A DNA stretch of 64,000 nt from Arenibacter sp. ARW7G5Y1 (GTDB lineage: Bacteria; Bacteroidota; Bacteroidia; Flavobacteriales; Flavobacteriaceae), in contig NZ_QJJZ01000006.1 of the NCBI RefSeq assembly GCF_003201775.1, positions 1 through 64,000 on the forward strand, given 5' to 3'. The notes below the pieces were generated by a model. That model was not told the DNA's origin. It saw nothing but the letters and a program-made list of their open reading frames with translations, and ran no database searches. Position numbers and translations under genes: made by a program. Numbering within the stretch: position 1 is the stretch's first letter; the number at the start of each line of letters is the position of its first letter. Positions 41,388-50,652 of this stretch are shown one piece after another.

Positions 41388-43367
41388 ATGAATTTTCCCT
41401 CTTTATTTTTTTCTATGTTTTGTCGACTTCCATTCTTAAATATAGGCCGCTACTTTTTTTTTTTAGTTTTTACCTCCCTTTCATTTTCCACAGCCCATTC
41501 CCAGAAAGTATCAGAAGAATTTAAAAGGATAGCGGATAGCCTCATTAAGGCTGCACCTGTCACCTATCAGGAATTGGATTCCATTTTAAAACCTAAAAGA
41601 AGTGATACCACCTATATGCGCTTTTTTGATATGGAATCTGCCCGAAAAAAATATTTCATAGGACAGTCCTATGCCTTAAATCAACTTGGCAGGAAATACA
41701 GGAATATTTCCAATTATACAAAGGCCGTTGCACTCCATGAACAGGCCTTGCAGGCGGCCTTGGATGCCAACAATCTAGAATTCCGAGTCTATAGCCTAAA
41801 TATGTTGGGTGTAGTCTACAGAAGGAGCGACGCCATTAAAATAGCCTTGGATTACAACCAGGAGGCATTGGAATTGGCGGAGTCGGAAGCGAATCCTTCG
41901 GACGGACTGAAAAGAAGTATCAACGTTTCCCTAAACAGTATAGGCAATCTTTATTCCATTCTAAAACAATACGATATTGCCATTGCACAATTTAAGAAGT
42001 CGATGGCTTTGGAAAAGGAGCTTGGCAATAAGTTGGGCCTTGCCATTAACTATCAAAATATTGGGGAATGCCTGGAATACAAGGGAGAATTGGAGGAAGC
42101 CCTGCACTACTACAGAACCTCCCTGGATTACAATAATGAAATTGATAGTGACAAGGGCAGGGTTATTTGTAAAAATAGTATTGCCCAGATCTACATAAAG
42201 CAGAACAAATTAACACAGGCGTTGGAAATTCTTGAACCCAACCTATTGGCCGCGGAATCCTTAGGGGACAAGACTGTTATAGCGGCCATAAACATCAATA
42301 TGGGTTGGGCCCTAATGGAGTTAAAACAATATACAGAATCGGAAAAATACCTTGTGAACGGGTTGGAAATGTCCAAAAAACATCATTTGCCCAGTTACAT
42401 TGCCCATGCTTATAATTACTTATCCAAACTATACACTTACAAAGGCGAATACCAAAATGCCTTGGAATACTACCAAACGGCGGAAAAATTTAACGAAGAA
42501 ATAAATAGTGAGGTAAATCGGCGTTATATCAATGATTTGATCATAAAATATGAAACCGAAAAAAAAACCAATCAAATAGAGGCCTTGGCCCGGGAAAACG
42601 AATTCATCAACCTACGGCTTCGCAAGAAAACAAATACCCTGATCATCGGGGCATTGGGAATGGCCCTTTTAACTTTTATTCTTTACATTCTATATCGGCA
42701 GAAAGAGCTGAAAAATGAAAAACAGATTCTAACCTTGGAGCAAAGTATGCTGCGCAGCCAGATGAATCCTCATTTTTTATTCAATTCCCTAAATTCAATT
42801 AAGCTGTACATCATCAATAATGAAAAAAAGAATGCGGTACACTACCTTAATAAATTTTCCAAGTTGGTTCGCAAAATTCTCGAAGCATCCTCATTGAAAG
42901 AAATATCCCTGGCCGATGAATTGGAGACCATTGACCTATACATGAACATTGAAAACATTAGATTTTCGCACGAGATAAATTTTACAGTGCGGGTAGATGA
43001 ACCCATTGATGAGCATACCGTTAAGATACCTTCGCTGATTCTACAACCATTTCTGGAAAATGCTCTTTGGCACGGGCTTTCATCAAAAGAAGGGGAAAAG
43101 AAAATCCATCTGCACGTAAGCCGGGAAAATGAGAAATTCATACAAATAAGCATCACGGATAACGGTGTTGGGCGTGAGGCCTCCGAAAGAATCAAGGAAA
43201 GTAAGATTTTGAAGCGTAAATCCATTGGCATCGACATAACCAAGGAAAGGTTGGCCAACTTCTCCAAAGACTTCGAAAACTCCTTTCAGGTAGAAATTAT
43301 AGACTTGTATGATTCCAATAAAGTGGCCTTGGGTACCAAAGTGATCCTACACATCCCTACCCATTAG
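41388..43367 (+). CDS. TPR-containing LytS-type sensor histidine kinase
   Basis: A 659-aa sensor kinase. It has a signal or first TM segment (about 18-38), a periplasmic TPR array (about 95-385, repeats such as YTKAVALHEQALQAAL and YQNALEYYQTAEKFN), a coiled linker and a TM helix (about 415-437, TLIIGALGMALLTFILYILY). The His_kinase (PF06580-type) domain has His462 in MNPHFLFNSLNSIK, and an ATPase domain with LQPFLENALWHGL and DNGVGREAS. It forms a two-gene operon with the LytTR regulator. The TPRs probably sense a periplasmic protein or peptide ligand, as in other flavobacterial pairs. The end overlaps the converging DUF3109 gene by 11 bp. Confidence 0.93.
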   Translation: MNFPSLFFSMFCRLPFLNIGRYFFFLVFTSLSFSTAHSQKVSEEFKRIADSLIKAAPVTYQELDSILKPKRSDTTYMRFFDMESARKKYFIGQSYALNQLGRKYRNISNYTKAVALHEQALQAALDANNLEFRVYSLNMLGVVYRRSDAIKIALDYNQEALELAESEANPSDGLKRSINVSLNSIGNLYSILKQYDIAIAQFKKSMALEKELGNKLGLAINYQNIGECLEYKGELEEALHYYRTSLDYNNEIDSDKGRVICKNSIAQIYIKQNKLTQALEILEPNLLAAESLGDKTVIAAININMGWALMELKQYTESEKYLVNGLEMSKKHHLPSYIAHAYNYLSKLYTYKGEYQNALEYYQTAEKFNEEINSEVNRRYINDLIIKYETEKKTNQIEALARENEFINLRLRKKTNTLIIGALGMALLTFILYILYRQKELKNEKQILTLEQSMLRSQMNPHFLFNSLNSIKLYIINNEKKNAVHYLNKFSKLVRKILEASSLKEISLADELETIDLYMNIENIRFSHEINFTVRVDEPIDEHTVKIPSLILQPFLENALWHGLSSKEGEKKIHLHVSRENEKFIQISITDNGVGREASERIKESKILKRKSIGIDITKERLANFSKDFENSFQVEIIDLYDSNKVALGTKVILHIPTH

Positions 43368-43929
43368 TATGCTCCAGGGCAATTTGCTCCAATTCCGAAT
43401 ACCATTTTTTTCCAAACTTCCGAATCAGGGCCTCCTTTACAAATTTATAAATTGGCACCTTTAGTTCCTTTCCCAAAGAACATGCAGGATCGCAAATTTC
43501 CCATTTATGATAGTTCACTGCGGTAAGTTCGGAATACTCACGCACCCTTATTGGGTACAAATGACAGGAAACGGGCTTTTTCCATTTGGTAGCGCCTTTA
43601 TTATAAGCCTCTTCCAGGCCGCATTTTGTTATACCTTTATCATCAAAAATTACATATGCACATTCGCTCCCATTCACCAAGGGCGTTTCCCATTCACCAT
43701 CCTCCCCCCGTATAAAGGCTCCTTGCTTTTCTATTTCAGCAATGCCTTCGGGCCGTAAAAAAGGTTTTACCTTGCTGTATATATCCACCAAAATTTCGGT
43801 TTCCTTATCATCAAGAGGTGCTCCGGCTTCACCATCAACACAACAGGCCCCCTTACAGGCATTTAAATTACAAACGAAATCGTTTTCAATTATTTCCTCC
43901 GATACTATTGTTTTTCCCAGTTGGAACAT
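43357..43929 (-). CDS. DUF3109 family cysteine-rich protein
   Basis: A 190-aa cytosolic protein of the DUF3109 family. It has an N-terminal cysteine cluster FVCNLNACKGACCVDGEAGAP, a middle TKCGLEEAY, and CHLYPIRVREY and ICDPACSLGK further on. The cysteine pattern resembles the CxxxCxxCC proteins (YkgJ-like) that bind zinc or Fe-S. Function is unknown. It converges with the TPR kinase gene. Confidence 0.88.
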   Translation of the reverse strand: MFQLGKTIVSEEIIENDFVCNLNACKGACCVDGEAGAPLDDKETEILVDIYSKVKPFLRPEGIAEIEKQGAFIRGEDGEWETPLVNGSECAYVIFDDKGITKCGLEEAYNKGATKWKKPVSCHLYPIRVREYSELTAVNYHKWEICDPACSLGKELKVPIYKFVKEALIRKFGKKWYSELEQIALEHTNG

Positions 43930-44078
43930 ACCATTTTATTAGGCAACAAATATAATTGATTAAGGGATATATTTTCATTTAAATAAATCCAAATACCCTT
44001 AATTAAACGTAAATTTACCGCGTTTTAGACCCGAAAGGAAAATCAAGTGTTTTAGAATCCGGGATTATATTTTTTATT

Positions 44079-44657
44079 ATGGAATTCAATTTTAATTTTA
44101 GGGAGATAGTTACTGCCAGTATGGTTCTTTTTGCAGTAATAGATATAATAGGCAGCATTCCGATCATTATTTCCCTAAGGAACAAGGTGGGACATATCCA
44201 ATCTGGTAAAGCGTCTGTTGTTTCGGCCTGCATTATGGTGGCTTTTTTGTTTGTAGGGGAAGAAATCTTAAACCTAATAGGGATCGATGTCAACTCCTTT
44301 GCCGTGGCCGGGTCCTTTATAATCTTCTTTTTGGCCATAGAAATGATTTTGGGCATCACCTTGTACAGGGACGATCATCCTGAAAGCGCTTCCATAGTGC
44401 CTATTGCCTTCCCGCTAATTGCCGGTGCCGGAACGGTTACTACCTTGCTCTCATTGCGTGCGGAATACTACGTAGAGAATATTATTGTAGCCATAATAAT
44501 AAATGTTATTTTTGTATACTTTGTCCTGAAATCCTCTAAACGAATAGAGCACATTTTAGGTAAGAACGGACTTAATGTAATCCGAAAAATATTTGGTGTT
44601 ATTCTTTTGGCCATTGCCGTTAAGCTATTTACCTCGAATATCAACCAGCTATTTTAA
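44079..44657 (+). CDS. MarC family integral membrane protein
   Basis: A 192-aa protein with six predicted TM segments: FREIVTASMVLFAVIDIIGSIPIIISL, VAGSFIIFFLAIEMILGI, PIAFPLIAGAGTVTTLLSLRAEY. The PLIAGAG motif is typical of MarC/UPF0056. The family's transport role is not established, despite the 'multiple antibiotic resistance' name. A 67-aa gene follows 20 bp downstream. Confidence 0.92.
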   Translation: MEFNFNFREIVTASMVLFAVIDIIGSIPIIISLRNKVGHIQSGKASVVSACIMVAFLFVGEEILNLIGIDVNSFAVAGSFIIFFLAIEMILGITLYRDDHPESASIVPIAFPLIAGAGTVTTLLSLRAEYYVENIIVAIIINVIFVYFVLKSSKRIEHILGKNGLNVIRKIFGVILLAIAVKLFTSNINQLF

Positions 44658-44677
44658 ACTATAAAGTAAGTGATCAG

Positions 44678-44881
44678 ATGAACAAAATTGTAATAGTAAT
44701 ACTTATTGTACTGGGATTGGGCCTTATAGCTTATAACGTGACCTTGGTGGATTTTAAGGACCCTTTTCAGGGAAATAGTATAATAGCCCTAATAGGAATA
44801 GTGGCCTCCTTATGTGCCATAGCACTTTTACTGATTTACAGTATCTCTAAAAAAATCCAAAAAAAAATTGAGCAGGACTAA
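44678..44881 (+). CDS. Small two-TM membrane protein downstream of MarC
   Basis: A 67-aa protein with two hydrophobic helices (about 3-22 and 35-57) and a Lys-rich C-terminus (KKIQKKIEQD). Probably co-transcribed with the MarC gene (20-bp gap). It converges with the S41 protease gene, stops overlapping by 4 bp. Family unknown; similar short proteins accompany MarC in flavobacteria. Confidence 0.7.
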   Translation: MNKIVIVILIVLGLGLIAYNVTLVDFKDPFQGNSIIALIGIVASLCAIALLLIYSISKKIQKKIEQD

Positions 44882-46503
44882 TTGGTAGCTTCAATTTGAT
44901 CGGCCTCCTTTTGGCTTATGCTTGGGCTATCCAGTTCCAATACTTTTTGTAGCATATCATCCCCACCACTTTTTATCTTGGCATAGGTGTTGGGATCGAA
45001 CAACTGTTCTGCCAATCTTGCCTTTATATATAATTTTATTTTATCCTCGTAAGCGTAAAAGTCGAACTTAATATTCTTATCCAAAAAATAATCTATAAAC
45101 TCTTCAAAAAGGATATCATCTACCCTAAACCCATTGATAAATTCTTCCTTTGAGTACCCTTGGTACTGGGGCCTGTGGGCATCCAGATGTTCAAATACAA
45201 AATAGCCCAGATATCCCGAACTTTCAATAGTCTCCAAAAATTCGGATTCATTGGAGCCAATGGGTACAAATACATCGGGAATAATACCACCACCGCCATA
45301 GACCACCTTACCTTTCGGGGTCTTAAACTTTAGGGAATCGGCAACTTTTATACTGTCTACAGAAATTAGTTCCCCACTATGAAAGCGATCCGTAAATTTC
45401 TGATAATAATCCTTATTCCCCTTGTTGTAGGATTTCTGAATGGAACGCCCAGTAGGGGTATAATATCTTGATACGGTCAATCGCACGGCCGAACCATCTC
45501 CCAAATCCATTTCCCGCTGAACCAAACCCTTACCAAAAGAACGGCGCCCCACAATAGTGCCTATATCATTATCCTGCAGGGATCCTGCTATGATCTCGCT
45601 AGCAGAAGCGGAACGTTCATTTATTAAAACATAGACCGGTTTGTCCTCAAAGTCCCCTTTTTTGGTTGCAAATACTTTATCTATCTTACCCTTTTTGTTT
45701 TTAGTGAACAAAATCAATTTCCCATCGCCTAGAAATTCATCGGCCATTTGTTCGGCAATCCCCAGATATCCTCCAGGGTTATCCCTTAGATCCAAGGTCA
45801 ATTTCTTTGCCCCTTGGGCCTCCAATTTCCTCAATGCCGCCTTAAACTCTTTATAGGTTGATTCGGCAAAACGATTTACCTTTATATAGCCCATATCCTT
45901 GGTAAGCATATAATAGGCCTCTACACTTTTTATGGGAACCACATCCCTTTTAATATTTACACTGAAGGTTTTATTGTCGTCCTTTCTATAAACCTGTAAC
46001 TTTACGGGGGATCCTTTTTCCCCTTTTAGTTTATTTACGATAACATCATTTCCAATATTTTGACCAAATAGGGTATCCCCGTCAGCCATAAGAATTTTGT
46101 CCCCGGGCTGTAGACCTTTGCGGTAACTAGGCCCATCTTCTATAGTCCTGATCACCGAAATAGTATCCTTATACATATAGAAATTAACACCAATCCCTAC
46201 AAAATCGCCCTTCATATTCTCAGAGACCTTGTCCATCTCCTGTTTCGGGATGTATACCGAATGCGGGTCCAATTTCTCTAGAATATTATTTACGGTTACA
46301 TCTACAATGCTATCCGTATTGATGTCATCAACGTATTCGTAGTCTATATAATCTATTAATCTATTGAGTTTGTCTTTTTTAGAATTGGTAGTGAAAAGCT
46401 TCTCAGGAGAGTCATTAAAGTTCAATTTGCCCCCAACGAATATCCCCGTGGCCAAAGCCAAGGCAATTATTGTAGGCCATATGTAGGAATTTTTTCTTTT
46501 CAT
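44878..46503 (-). CDS. S41 family C-terminal processing peptidase
   Basis: A 541-aa Prc/CtpA-like protease, membrane-anchored by one N-terminal TM helix (about 8-25) with its body in the periplasm. A PDZ domain (about 85-165, GDFVGIGVNFYMYKD, GLQPGDKILMADG) precedes the catalytic domain, which has SASASEIIAGSLQD (serine nucleophile motif) and GRRSFGKGLVQ (lysine base). The C-terminal tail is long and charged. I start at ATG 46503 (MKRKNSYIW). An ATG at 46518, directly abutting the deaminase stop, would add 5 residues and is possible. Confidence 0.93.
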   Translation of the reverse strand: MKRKNSYIWPTIIALALATGIFVGGKLNFNDSPEKLFTTNSKKDKLNRLIDYIDYEYVDDINTDSIVDVTVNNILEKLDPHSVYIPKQEMDKVSENMKGDFVGIGVNFYMYKDTISVIRTIEDGPSYRKGLQPGDKILMADGDTLFGQNIGNDVIVNKLKGEKGSPVKLQVYRKDDNKTFSVNIKRDVVPIKSVEAYYMLTKDMGYIKVNRFAESTYKEFKAALRKLEAQGAKKLTLDLRDNPGGYLGIAEQMADEFLGDGKLILFTKNKKGKIDKVFATKKGDFEDKPVYVLINERSASASEIIAGSLQDNDIGTIVGRRSFGKGLVQREMDLGDGSAVRLTVSRYYTPTGRSIQKSYNKGNKDYYQKFTDRFHSGELISVDSIKVADSLKFKTPKGKVVYGGGGIIPDVFVPIGSNESEFLETIESSGYLGYFVFEHLDAHRPQYQGYSKEEFINGFRVDDILFEEFIDYFLDKNIKFDFYAYEDKIKLYIKARLAEQLFDPNTYAKIKSGGDDMLQKVLELDSPSISQKEADQIEATN

Positions 46504-46518
46504 GATCCAAATTGGCAT

Positions 46519-46953
46519 TTACACGTTCACAATGGAAGGGAGGTGAACGAGCTGCACTCCTGCCTTTTCCAGAAATTGCAGTCCGGAGTTATCCTTATAC
46601 GCTTTCTGATATACTACACGTTTTATGCCAGACTGATGTATTAATTTACTGCATTCCTTACAAGGGGACAACGTTATGTACAAGGTGGCACCTTCACAAG
46701 ACTGGGTGGAAGAGGCTACTTTGGATATGGCATTGGCTTCGGCATGAAGAACATACCATTTGGTATAGCCTTCTTCGTCCTCACAAATATTTTCAAAACC
46801 GGTTGGAGTTCCATTGTAACCATCTGAAATAATCATCCTATCCTTTACAATTATTGCCCCTACCTGCTTGCGCTTGCAAAACGAAAGTTTGCCCCATTCG
46901 CTGGCCATTCGCAAGTACGCCTTATCATACTTTTCCTGTTTACGTTCCTTCAT
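46519..46953 (-). CDS. Deoxycytidylate (dCMP) deaminase-like protein
   Basis: A 144-aa zinc deaminase that probably converts dCMP to dUMP for thymidylate synthesis. The zinc site is HAEANAI plus LSPCKECSKLI, and GYNGTPTGFEN is the dCMP deaminase substrate loop. The ATG at 46953 (MKERKQEKYDKAYLRMA) fits the family; an ATG at 47019 would add 22 residues without similarity. It is immediately upstream of the S41 protease gene on the same strand. Confidence 0.9.
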   Translation of the reverse strand: MKERKQEKYDKAYLRMASEWGKLSFCKRKQVGAIIVKDRMIISDGYNGTPTGFENICEDEEGYTKWYVLHAEANAISKVASSTQSCEGATLYITLSPCKECSKLIHQSGIKRVVYQKAYKDNSGLQFLEKAGVQLVHLPSIVNV

Positions 46954-47163
46954 CCGTTGAATTTTCCCATTTATTAACGAGCCGATTTCCCTTTTAAATG
47001 TCCCATGGCCCCTTAGCAACTACCCAAATGGTTTGCCTCTACAAAGGTAAGGGAACTTTTTATTGAAAATATTAGCGAATTGGGAATAAAATAACTTTTC
47101 CTTACTAAGATAGCTGCTACCCACAACCCATACTATCCCAAAAGGTTAAGATTTAGCCAAACT

Positions 47164-47748
47164 CTACCAAGGAAACGTTGCAAACAACATTGGTATTGTA
47201 ATAACCAGGATAATAATCGACATTACCTGGGTAAAAAGCGATTGTTTTACCGCAAATAGGGATCTAACGATATAATTGGCGCACAATACGGCTAGTAGAA
47301 TTAATATTTGCGAAATTTCTATCCCGGCCGCAAAGCCCAATAAAGGTGAAATTTTTTCTTCTTCCCCGGCCATTAGCATCTTAAAATAATTGGAAAACCC
47401 GAAACCATGAACAAGGCCAAAAAAGCCCGTTGCTATGCTATATAGGAGCATGTTCCTATGTTCTGCCGCTTTATGGGAATGAATTAGATTATGGATTGCC
47501 GTAAAGAAAATGGTAATGGGAATTAGAAACTCAATCAGCCCAACATCAACCACCGCTATCCCATAGACCGAAAGGGCAAGGGAAGCGCAATGTGCAATTG
47601 TAAAAATTGTGGCAAGTACCAATATTTTTTTCCAGTTTATAAAAGTAAATGGAACCGCCAGAGCTGCCAAAAACAAAATATGGTCATAAGCCTCCAAATC
47701 CAAAACATGCTCCAATCCCATTTGAATGTAAAACCAAAAATCCCCCAT
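47164..47748 (-). CDS. HupE/UreJ family membrane protein
   Basis: A 194-aa protein with about six TM segments: GLEHVLDLEAYDHILFLAALAVPF (the HupE/UreJ 'GxxHxxxGxDH'-like start, here degenerate), FTIAHCASLALSVYG, GFFGLVHGFGFSNYF. Relatives transport nickel or cobalt in some bacteria, but no hydrogenase or urease gene is nearby. The transported ion therefore stays open. Confidence 0.85.
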   Translation of the reverse strand: MGDFWFYIQMGLEHVLDLEAYDHILFLAALAVPFTFINWKKILVLATIFTIAHCASLALSVYGIAVVDVGLIEFLIPITIFFTAIHNLIHSHKAAEHRNMLLYSIATGFFGLVHGFGFSNYFKMLMAGEEEKISPLLGFAAGIEISQILILLAVLCANYIVRSLFAVKQSLFTQVMSIIILVITIPMLFATFPW

Positions 47749-47784
47749 TGTCCAGAATAAAATTTAAAATTATTAATCAGCGTC

Positions 47785-48522
47785 TTAAAGACCTCTTTCT
47801 TGTTGAATAATCTCGTAGGCTTTCTGCACTTCCTTGAACTTTTCCTCTGCCCCTTTCTTAATAGCTTCGTTTTCGGTATTTACCCTATCCGGATGATACT
47901 TTTTGGCCATGGTCCTATAGGCCTTTTTAACCTCCTCGTCCGTCACTGATTTTTCAATTTCCAATATTTTGTACGCATTATCGGCCGATTTGATGAACAT
48001 GGCCTTAATACTTTCAAAATCGATCCGACTTACCCTAAAATATCCTGCTATTTCAGATATTTTATCGATTTCTGCCGGACGCAAAGTCCCATCCGCTTGG
48101 GCTATTCCAAATAAAAAATGCAATAATTGAAGTCTAACTTCATATCTAGTCCGCTGATTTAGATAGTTACATATACGTTCTGCAGAGACTTCCCTTTTCT
48201 TAACAACCTCATTAAACGTCCTGAAAATGGCATTGGCCTTATCCTTGCCATAAGTGCTTACAAAATATCGCCTCACGTAATCCATTTCGGTTTGGCTCAC
48301 GGAACCATCCGCCTTAATGACTATAGAACAAAGGGAAAGCAAATTGATCTCAAAATCGGCAGGAGATACATTTTGCTGAGTAATATCCCTAAAAACAGAA
48401 CGGCCTCCCCCACTGCCAGAGCTTTTCAAATTATCGAAAAAGCTACCAATAATAAATCCCAGTATTGCTCCAGGAAACCTAAAGACATAATACCCTAATA
48501 TTGCGGCGAACCATTTAATCAT
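47785..48522 (-). CDS. TerB-DnaJ domain co-chaperone-like protein
   Basis: A 245-aa protein with a short N-terminal hydrophobic segment (IKWFAAILGYYVFRFPGAILGFIIG). A TerB-like helical domain follows (about 55-165, INLLSLCSIVIKADGSVSQTEMDYV), then a C-terminal J domain (about 180-245). This layout matches DjlA-type proteins. The J domain has YKILEIEKSVTDEEVKKAYRT and the HPD motif in KKYHPDRV. ATG 48522 (MIKWFAAIL) is chosen over 48564, which adds 14 residues without a family match. Confidence 0.88.
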   Translation of the reverse strand: MIKWFAAILGYYVFRFPGAILGFIIGSFFDNLKSSGSGGGRSVFRDITQQNVSPADFEINLLSLCSIVIKADGSVSQTEMDYVRRYFVSTYGKDKANAIFRTFNEVVKKREVSAERICNYLNQRTRYEVRLQLLHFLFGIAQADGTLRPAEIDKISEIAGYFRVSRIDFESIKAMFIKSADNAYKILEIEKSVTDEEVKKAYRTMAKKYHPDRVNTENEAIKKGAEEKFKEVQKAYEIIQQERGL

Positions 48523-48616
48523 CTTTATTTCAAATTTTGGCAAAGATATAATTTTAAGGTACAATAGAAGGTTTAATGAAAAGTTAAGGTATTTAGTTAG
48601 GATGTACTAAAATGGT

Positions 48617-48624
48617 TATCTTTG
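48617..48624 (+). promoter_or_regulatory. -7 box candidate of the bacilliredoxin gene (TATCTTTG)
   Basis: An exact TAnnTTTG match 36 bp before the ATG at 48660. It lies inside the longer frame that opens at 48612, which supports the downstream start. Confidence 0.5.
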
Positions 48625-48659
48625 AAGACTTTATCAATAATCGAATAAAAATATATACT

Positions 48660-49070
48660 ATGTATCCTGCAGAATTAGTAAAACCTATGAGACAAGACCT
48701 GGCAGTTGCCGGTTTTGAAGAACTATATACAGCCGATGCGGTTGAAAGTGCCCTTAGTAAAGAAGGAACTACCTTGGTAGTGGTCAATTCGGTTTGCGGT
48801 TGTGCCGCTGCCAATGCAAGACCTGCGGCCAAAATGAGCCTTCAGAATCCAAAGAAACCAAGCCATTTGGTAACCGTTTTTGCCGGTGTGGACACCGAGG
48901 CTGTAAATGCCGCAAGAAATGCAATGGTTCCTTTTCCTCCCTCCTCGCCCAGTATGGCATTATTCAAGGATGGGGAATTGGTACATATGATAGAACGACA
49001 CCATATAGAAGGCAGGCCCGCAGAGGTAATTGCAGAAAATTTGATGGAGGCATACAATGAATTTTGTTAA
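48660..49070 (+). CDS. BrxA/BrxB-type bacilliredoxin
   Basis: A 136-aa thioredoxin-fold protein of the YphP/YqiW family. The redox motif is Cys46-Gly-Cys48 in VNSVCGCAAANARP, and the C-terminus contains MIERHHIEGRPAEVI. In Firmicutes these remove bacillithiol from proteins; the thiol partner in Bacteroidota is probably also bacillithiol, but no biosynthesis gene is in the window. The ATG at 48660 (MYPAELVKPM) fits the family. A strong terminator follows 42 bp after the stop. Confidence 0.93.
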   Translation: MYPAELVKPMRQDLAVAGFEELYTADAVESALSKEGTTLVVVNSVCGCAAANARPAAKMSLQNPKKPSHLVTVFAGVDTEAVNAARNAMVPFPPSSPSMALFKDGELVHMIERHHIEGRPAEVIAENLMEAYNEFC

Positions 49071-49112
49071 TGTGGCATTTCCACATTAATTTTCAGTAAA
49101 TATTCTTGAATG

Positions 49113-49141
49113 AAACCGCTCTTTAAAAGAGCGGTTTTTTA
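49113..49141 (+). terminator. Terminator after the bacilliredoxin gene
   Basis: A perfect AAACCGCTCTTT / AAAGAGCGGTTT stem followed by TTTATTTTT. An open frame starting at 49110 would translate through this hairpin, which is one reason to start the next gene at 49152. Confidence 0.88.
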
Positions 49142-49147
49142 TTTTTG
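49140..49147 (+). promoter_or_regulatory. -7 box candidate of the acyltransferase gene (TATTTTTG)
   Basis: An exact TAnnTTTG match that shares the T tract of the terminator and ends 4 bp before the ATG at 49152. If used, the transcript would start at or next to the start codon and be nearly leaderless. Confidence 0.3.
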
Positions 49148-49151
49148 TAAC

Positions 49152-49889
49152 ATGCAAAAAGTATTGGCATTTCCCTTGTCGGCCCTTTATCTCATATTAT
49201 TTGGGTCAACATTGCTTCTGTTCCATCCCCTCCAATGGGTCTGCTTCAATTGGTTCGGCTATGATGCCCACAGAAAATCTGTAGCCCTGTTGAACCTATG
49301 CCTGCTGCGCTGTACCCATGTACTCGGTACTCGTTATTCCTTCAACAATCCGCACCATATACCAACAGACAGACCGGCCATTATTGTGCTCAACCATCAA
49401 AGTATGCACGATATTCCTCCTGTTATTTGGCATATGCGAAAACATCATCCAAAGTTTGTAAGTAAAATGGAATTGGGCAAAGGAATCCCCAGCGTATCCT
49501 ATAACCTTAGGCATGGTGGATCGGTACTCATAAACAGAAAGGACAGTAGGCAGTCCCTGACACAAATTGCAAAATTGGGAAGTTATATTGAAAAATATAA
49601 TCGTTCCGCCGTCATATTCCCAGAAGGCACTAGAAGTAAGACCGGACAACCCAAAAAATTCCATACCACAGGATTAAAAGTGCTATTAAAGAAAGCTCCC
49701 TCTGCCATAATAATCCCCATTAGCATCAACAATTCCTGGAAAATGTTGAAATATGGCAAATTCCCGTACGGACTTTGTAACCACATTACTTTCGAGGTGC
49801 ACAAACCAATGGAAAATAACGGAGATTCCGAAAAGCTCATTGAACAAGTTGAAAAAACCATAACCCAGGCCATAATGCCATCTGCATGA
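49152..49889 (+). CDS. 1-acyl-sn-glycerol-3-phosphate acyltransferase family protein
   Basis: A 245-aa membrane-associated acyltransferase of phospholipid synthesis (PlsC family). An N-terminal TM segment (about 8-28) is followed by the catalytic HX4D motif at His82-Asp87 (NHQSMHD) and the glycerol-phosphate-binding VIFPEGTRSKTG. The start at 49152 (MQKVLAFPL) avoids the terminator hairpin. The HD-domain gene overlaps its stop by 4 bp (ATGA). Confidence 0.92.
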   Translation: MQKVLAFPLSALYLILFGSTLLLFHPLQWVCFNWFGYDAHRKSVALLNLCLLRCTHVLGTRYSFNNPHHIPTDRPAIIVLNHQSMHDIPPVIWHMRKHHPKFVSKMELGKGIPSVSYNLRHGGSVLINRKDSRQSLTQIAKLGSYIEKYNRSAVIFPEGTRSKTGQPKKFHTTGLKVLLKKAPSAIIIPISINNSWKMLKYGKFPYGLCNHITFEVHKPMENNGDSEKLIEQVEKTITQAIMPSA

Positions 49890-50542
49890 CCAACACACAG
49901 ATTATAGAGGAAACTATTGCTTTTGTAAAGGAAACCCTGCAGGGAGCCGAGGGTGGACATGATTGGTTCCATATACAAAGGGTCTTTAAGAATACGCTGC
50001 TTATAGCAAAAGATGAAAAGGTAGATGTACTTGTTGTTAGTTTGGGGGCACTACTACACGATATTGCAGATGCCAAGTTTAATGGTGGGGACGAAACCGT
50101 TGGGCCACAAATGGCATTTGAATTTTTAACGTCCTTAGAGGTAGATAAAAAGATAGTGGACCAGGTGGTGAATATTATTGAAAACATTTCCTATAAATCC
50201 AGTTTGGATTCTAAAAAACCTTTTACTTCCAAGGAATTGCAGGTGGTACAGGATGCCGATCGTTTAGATGCCATTGGCGCCATAGGAATTGCCCGTGCCT
50301 TTAATTACGGTGGGTTTAAGAACAGGGAACTTTATAATCCCGAAATTGCCCCCAACCTTCAAATGACCAAGGAGGAGTATAAAAAATCAAAGGCCCCTAC
50401 TCTAAATCATTTTTATGAAAAATTACTGCTCTTGAAAGACAAAATGAATACGGAAACTGGTAAGAAACTAGCTGAAAATAGACACCAATACATGTTGGAG
50501 TATCTGGAGCAATTCTATAAGGAATGGGCTGGTAAAGCCTGA
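49886..50542 (+). CDS. HD-domain phosphohydrolase
   Basis: A 218-aa HD-superfamily hydrolase like E. coli YedJ. The metal ligands are His25 and His29 in GGHDWFHIQRV, His58-Asp59 in LLHDIAD, and a later aspartate in VVQDADRLDAIGAIGIARAF. The substrate is unknown, probably a nucleotide. It is translationally coupled to the acyltransferase gene. Confidence 0.9.
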   Translation: MTNTQIIEETIAFVKETLQGAEGGHDWFHIQRVFKNTLLIAKDEKVDVLVVSLGALLHDIADAKFNGGDETVGPQMAFEFLTSLEVDKKIVDQVVNIIENISYKSSLDSKKPFTSKELQVVQDADRLDAIGAIGIARAFNYGGFKNRELYNPEIAPNLQMTKEEYKKSKAPTLNHFYEKLLLLKDKMNTETGKKLAENRHQYMLEYLEQFYKEWAGKA

Positions 50543-50652
50543 GGCCTAAAGTAAATACCTTTCAGTATTATTTAAACCATCCGTTTATTGGGCTTTGGGC
50601 TGCACAGATCCCTGCACCCAATGTTCTCATCAGGATAATCAAAGCCCATATG

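Noticed and set aside
50587-50647. Inverted GGGCTTTG / CAAAGCCC after the HD-domain gene as a terminator
   Set aside because: The loop is about 45 nt and no T tract follows, so the evidence is too weak.
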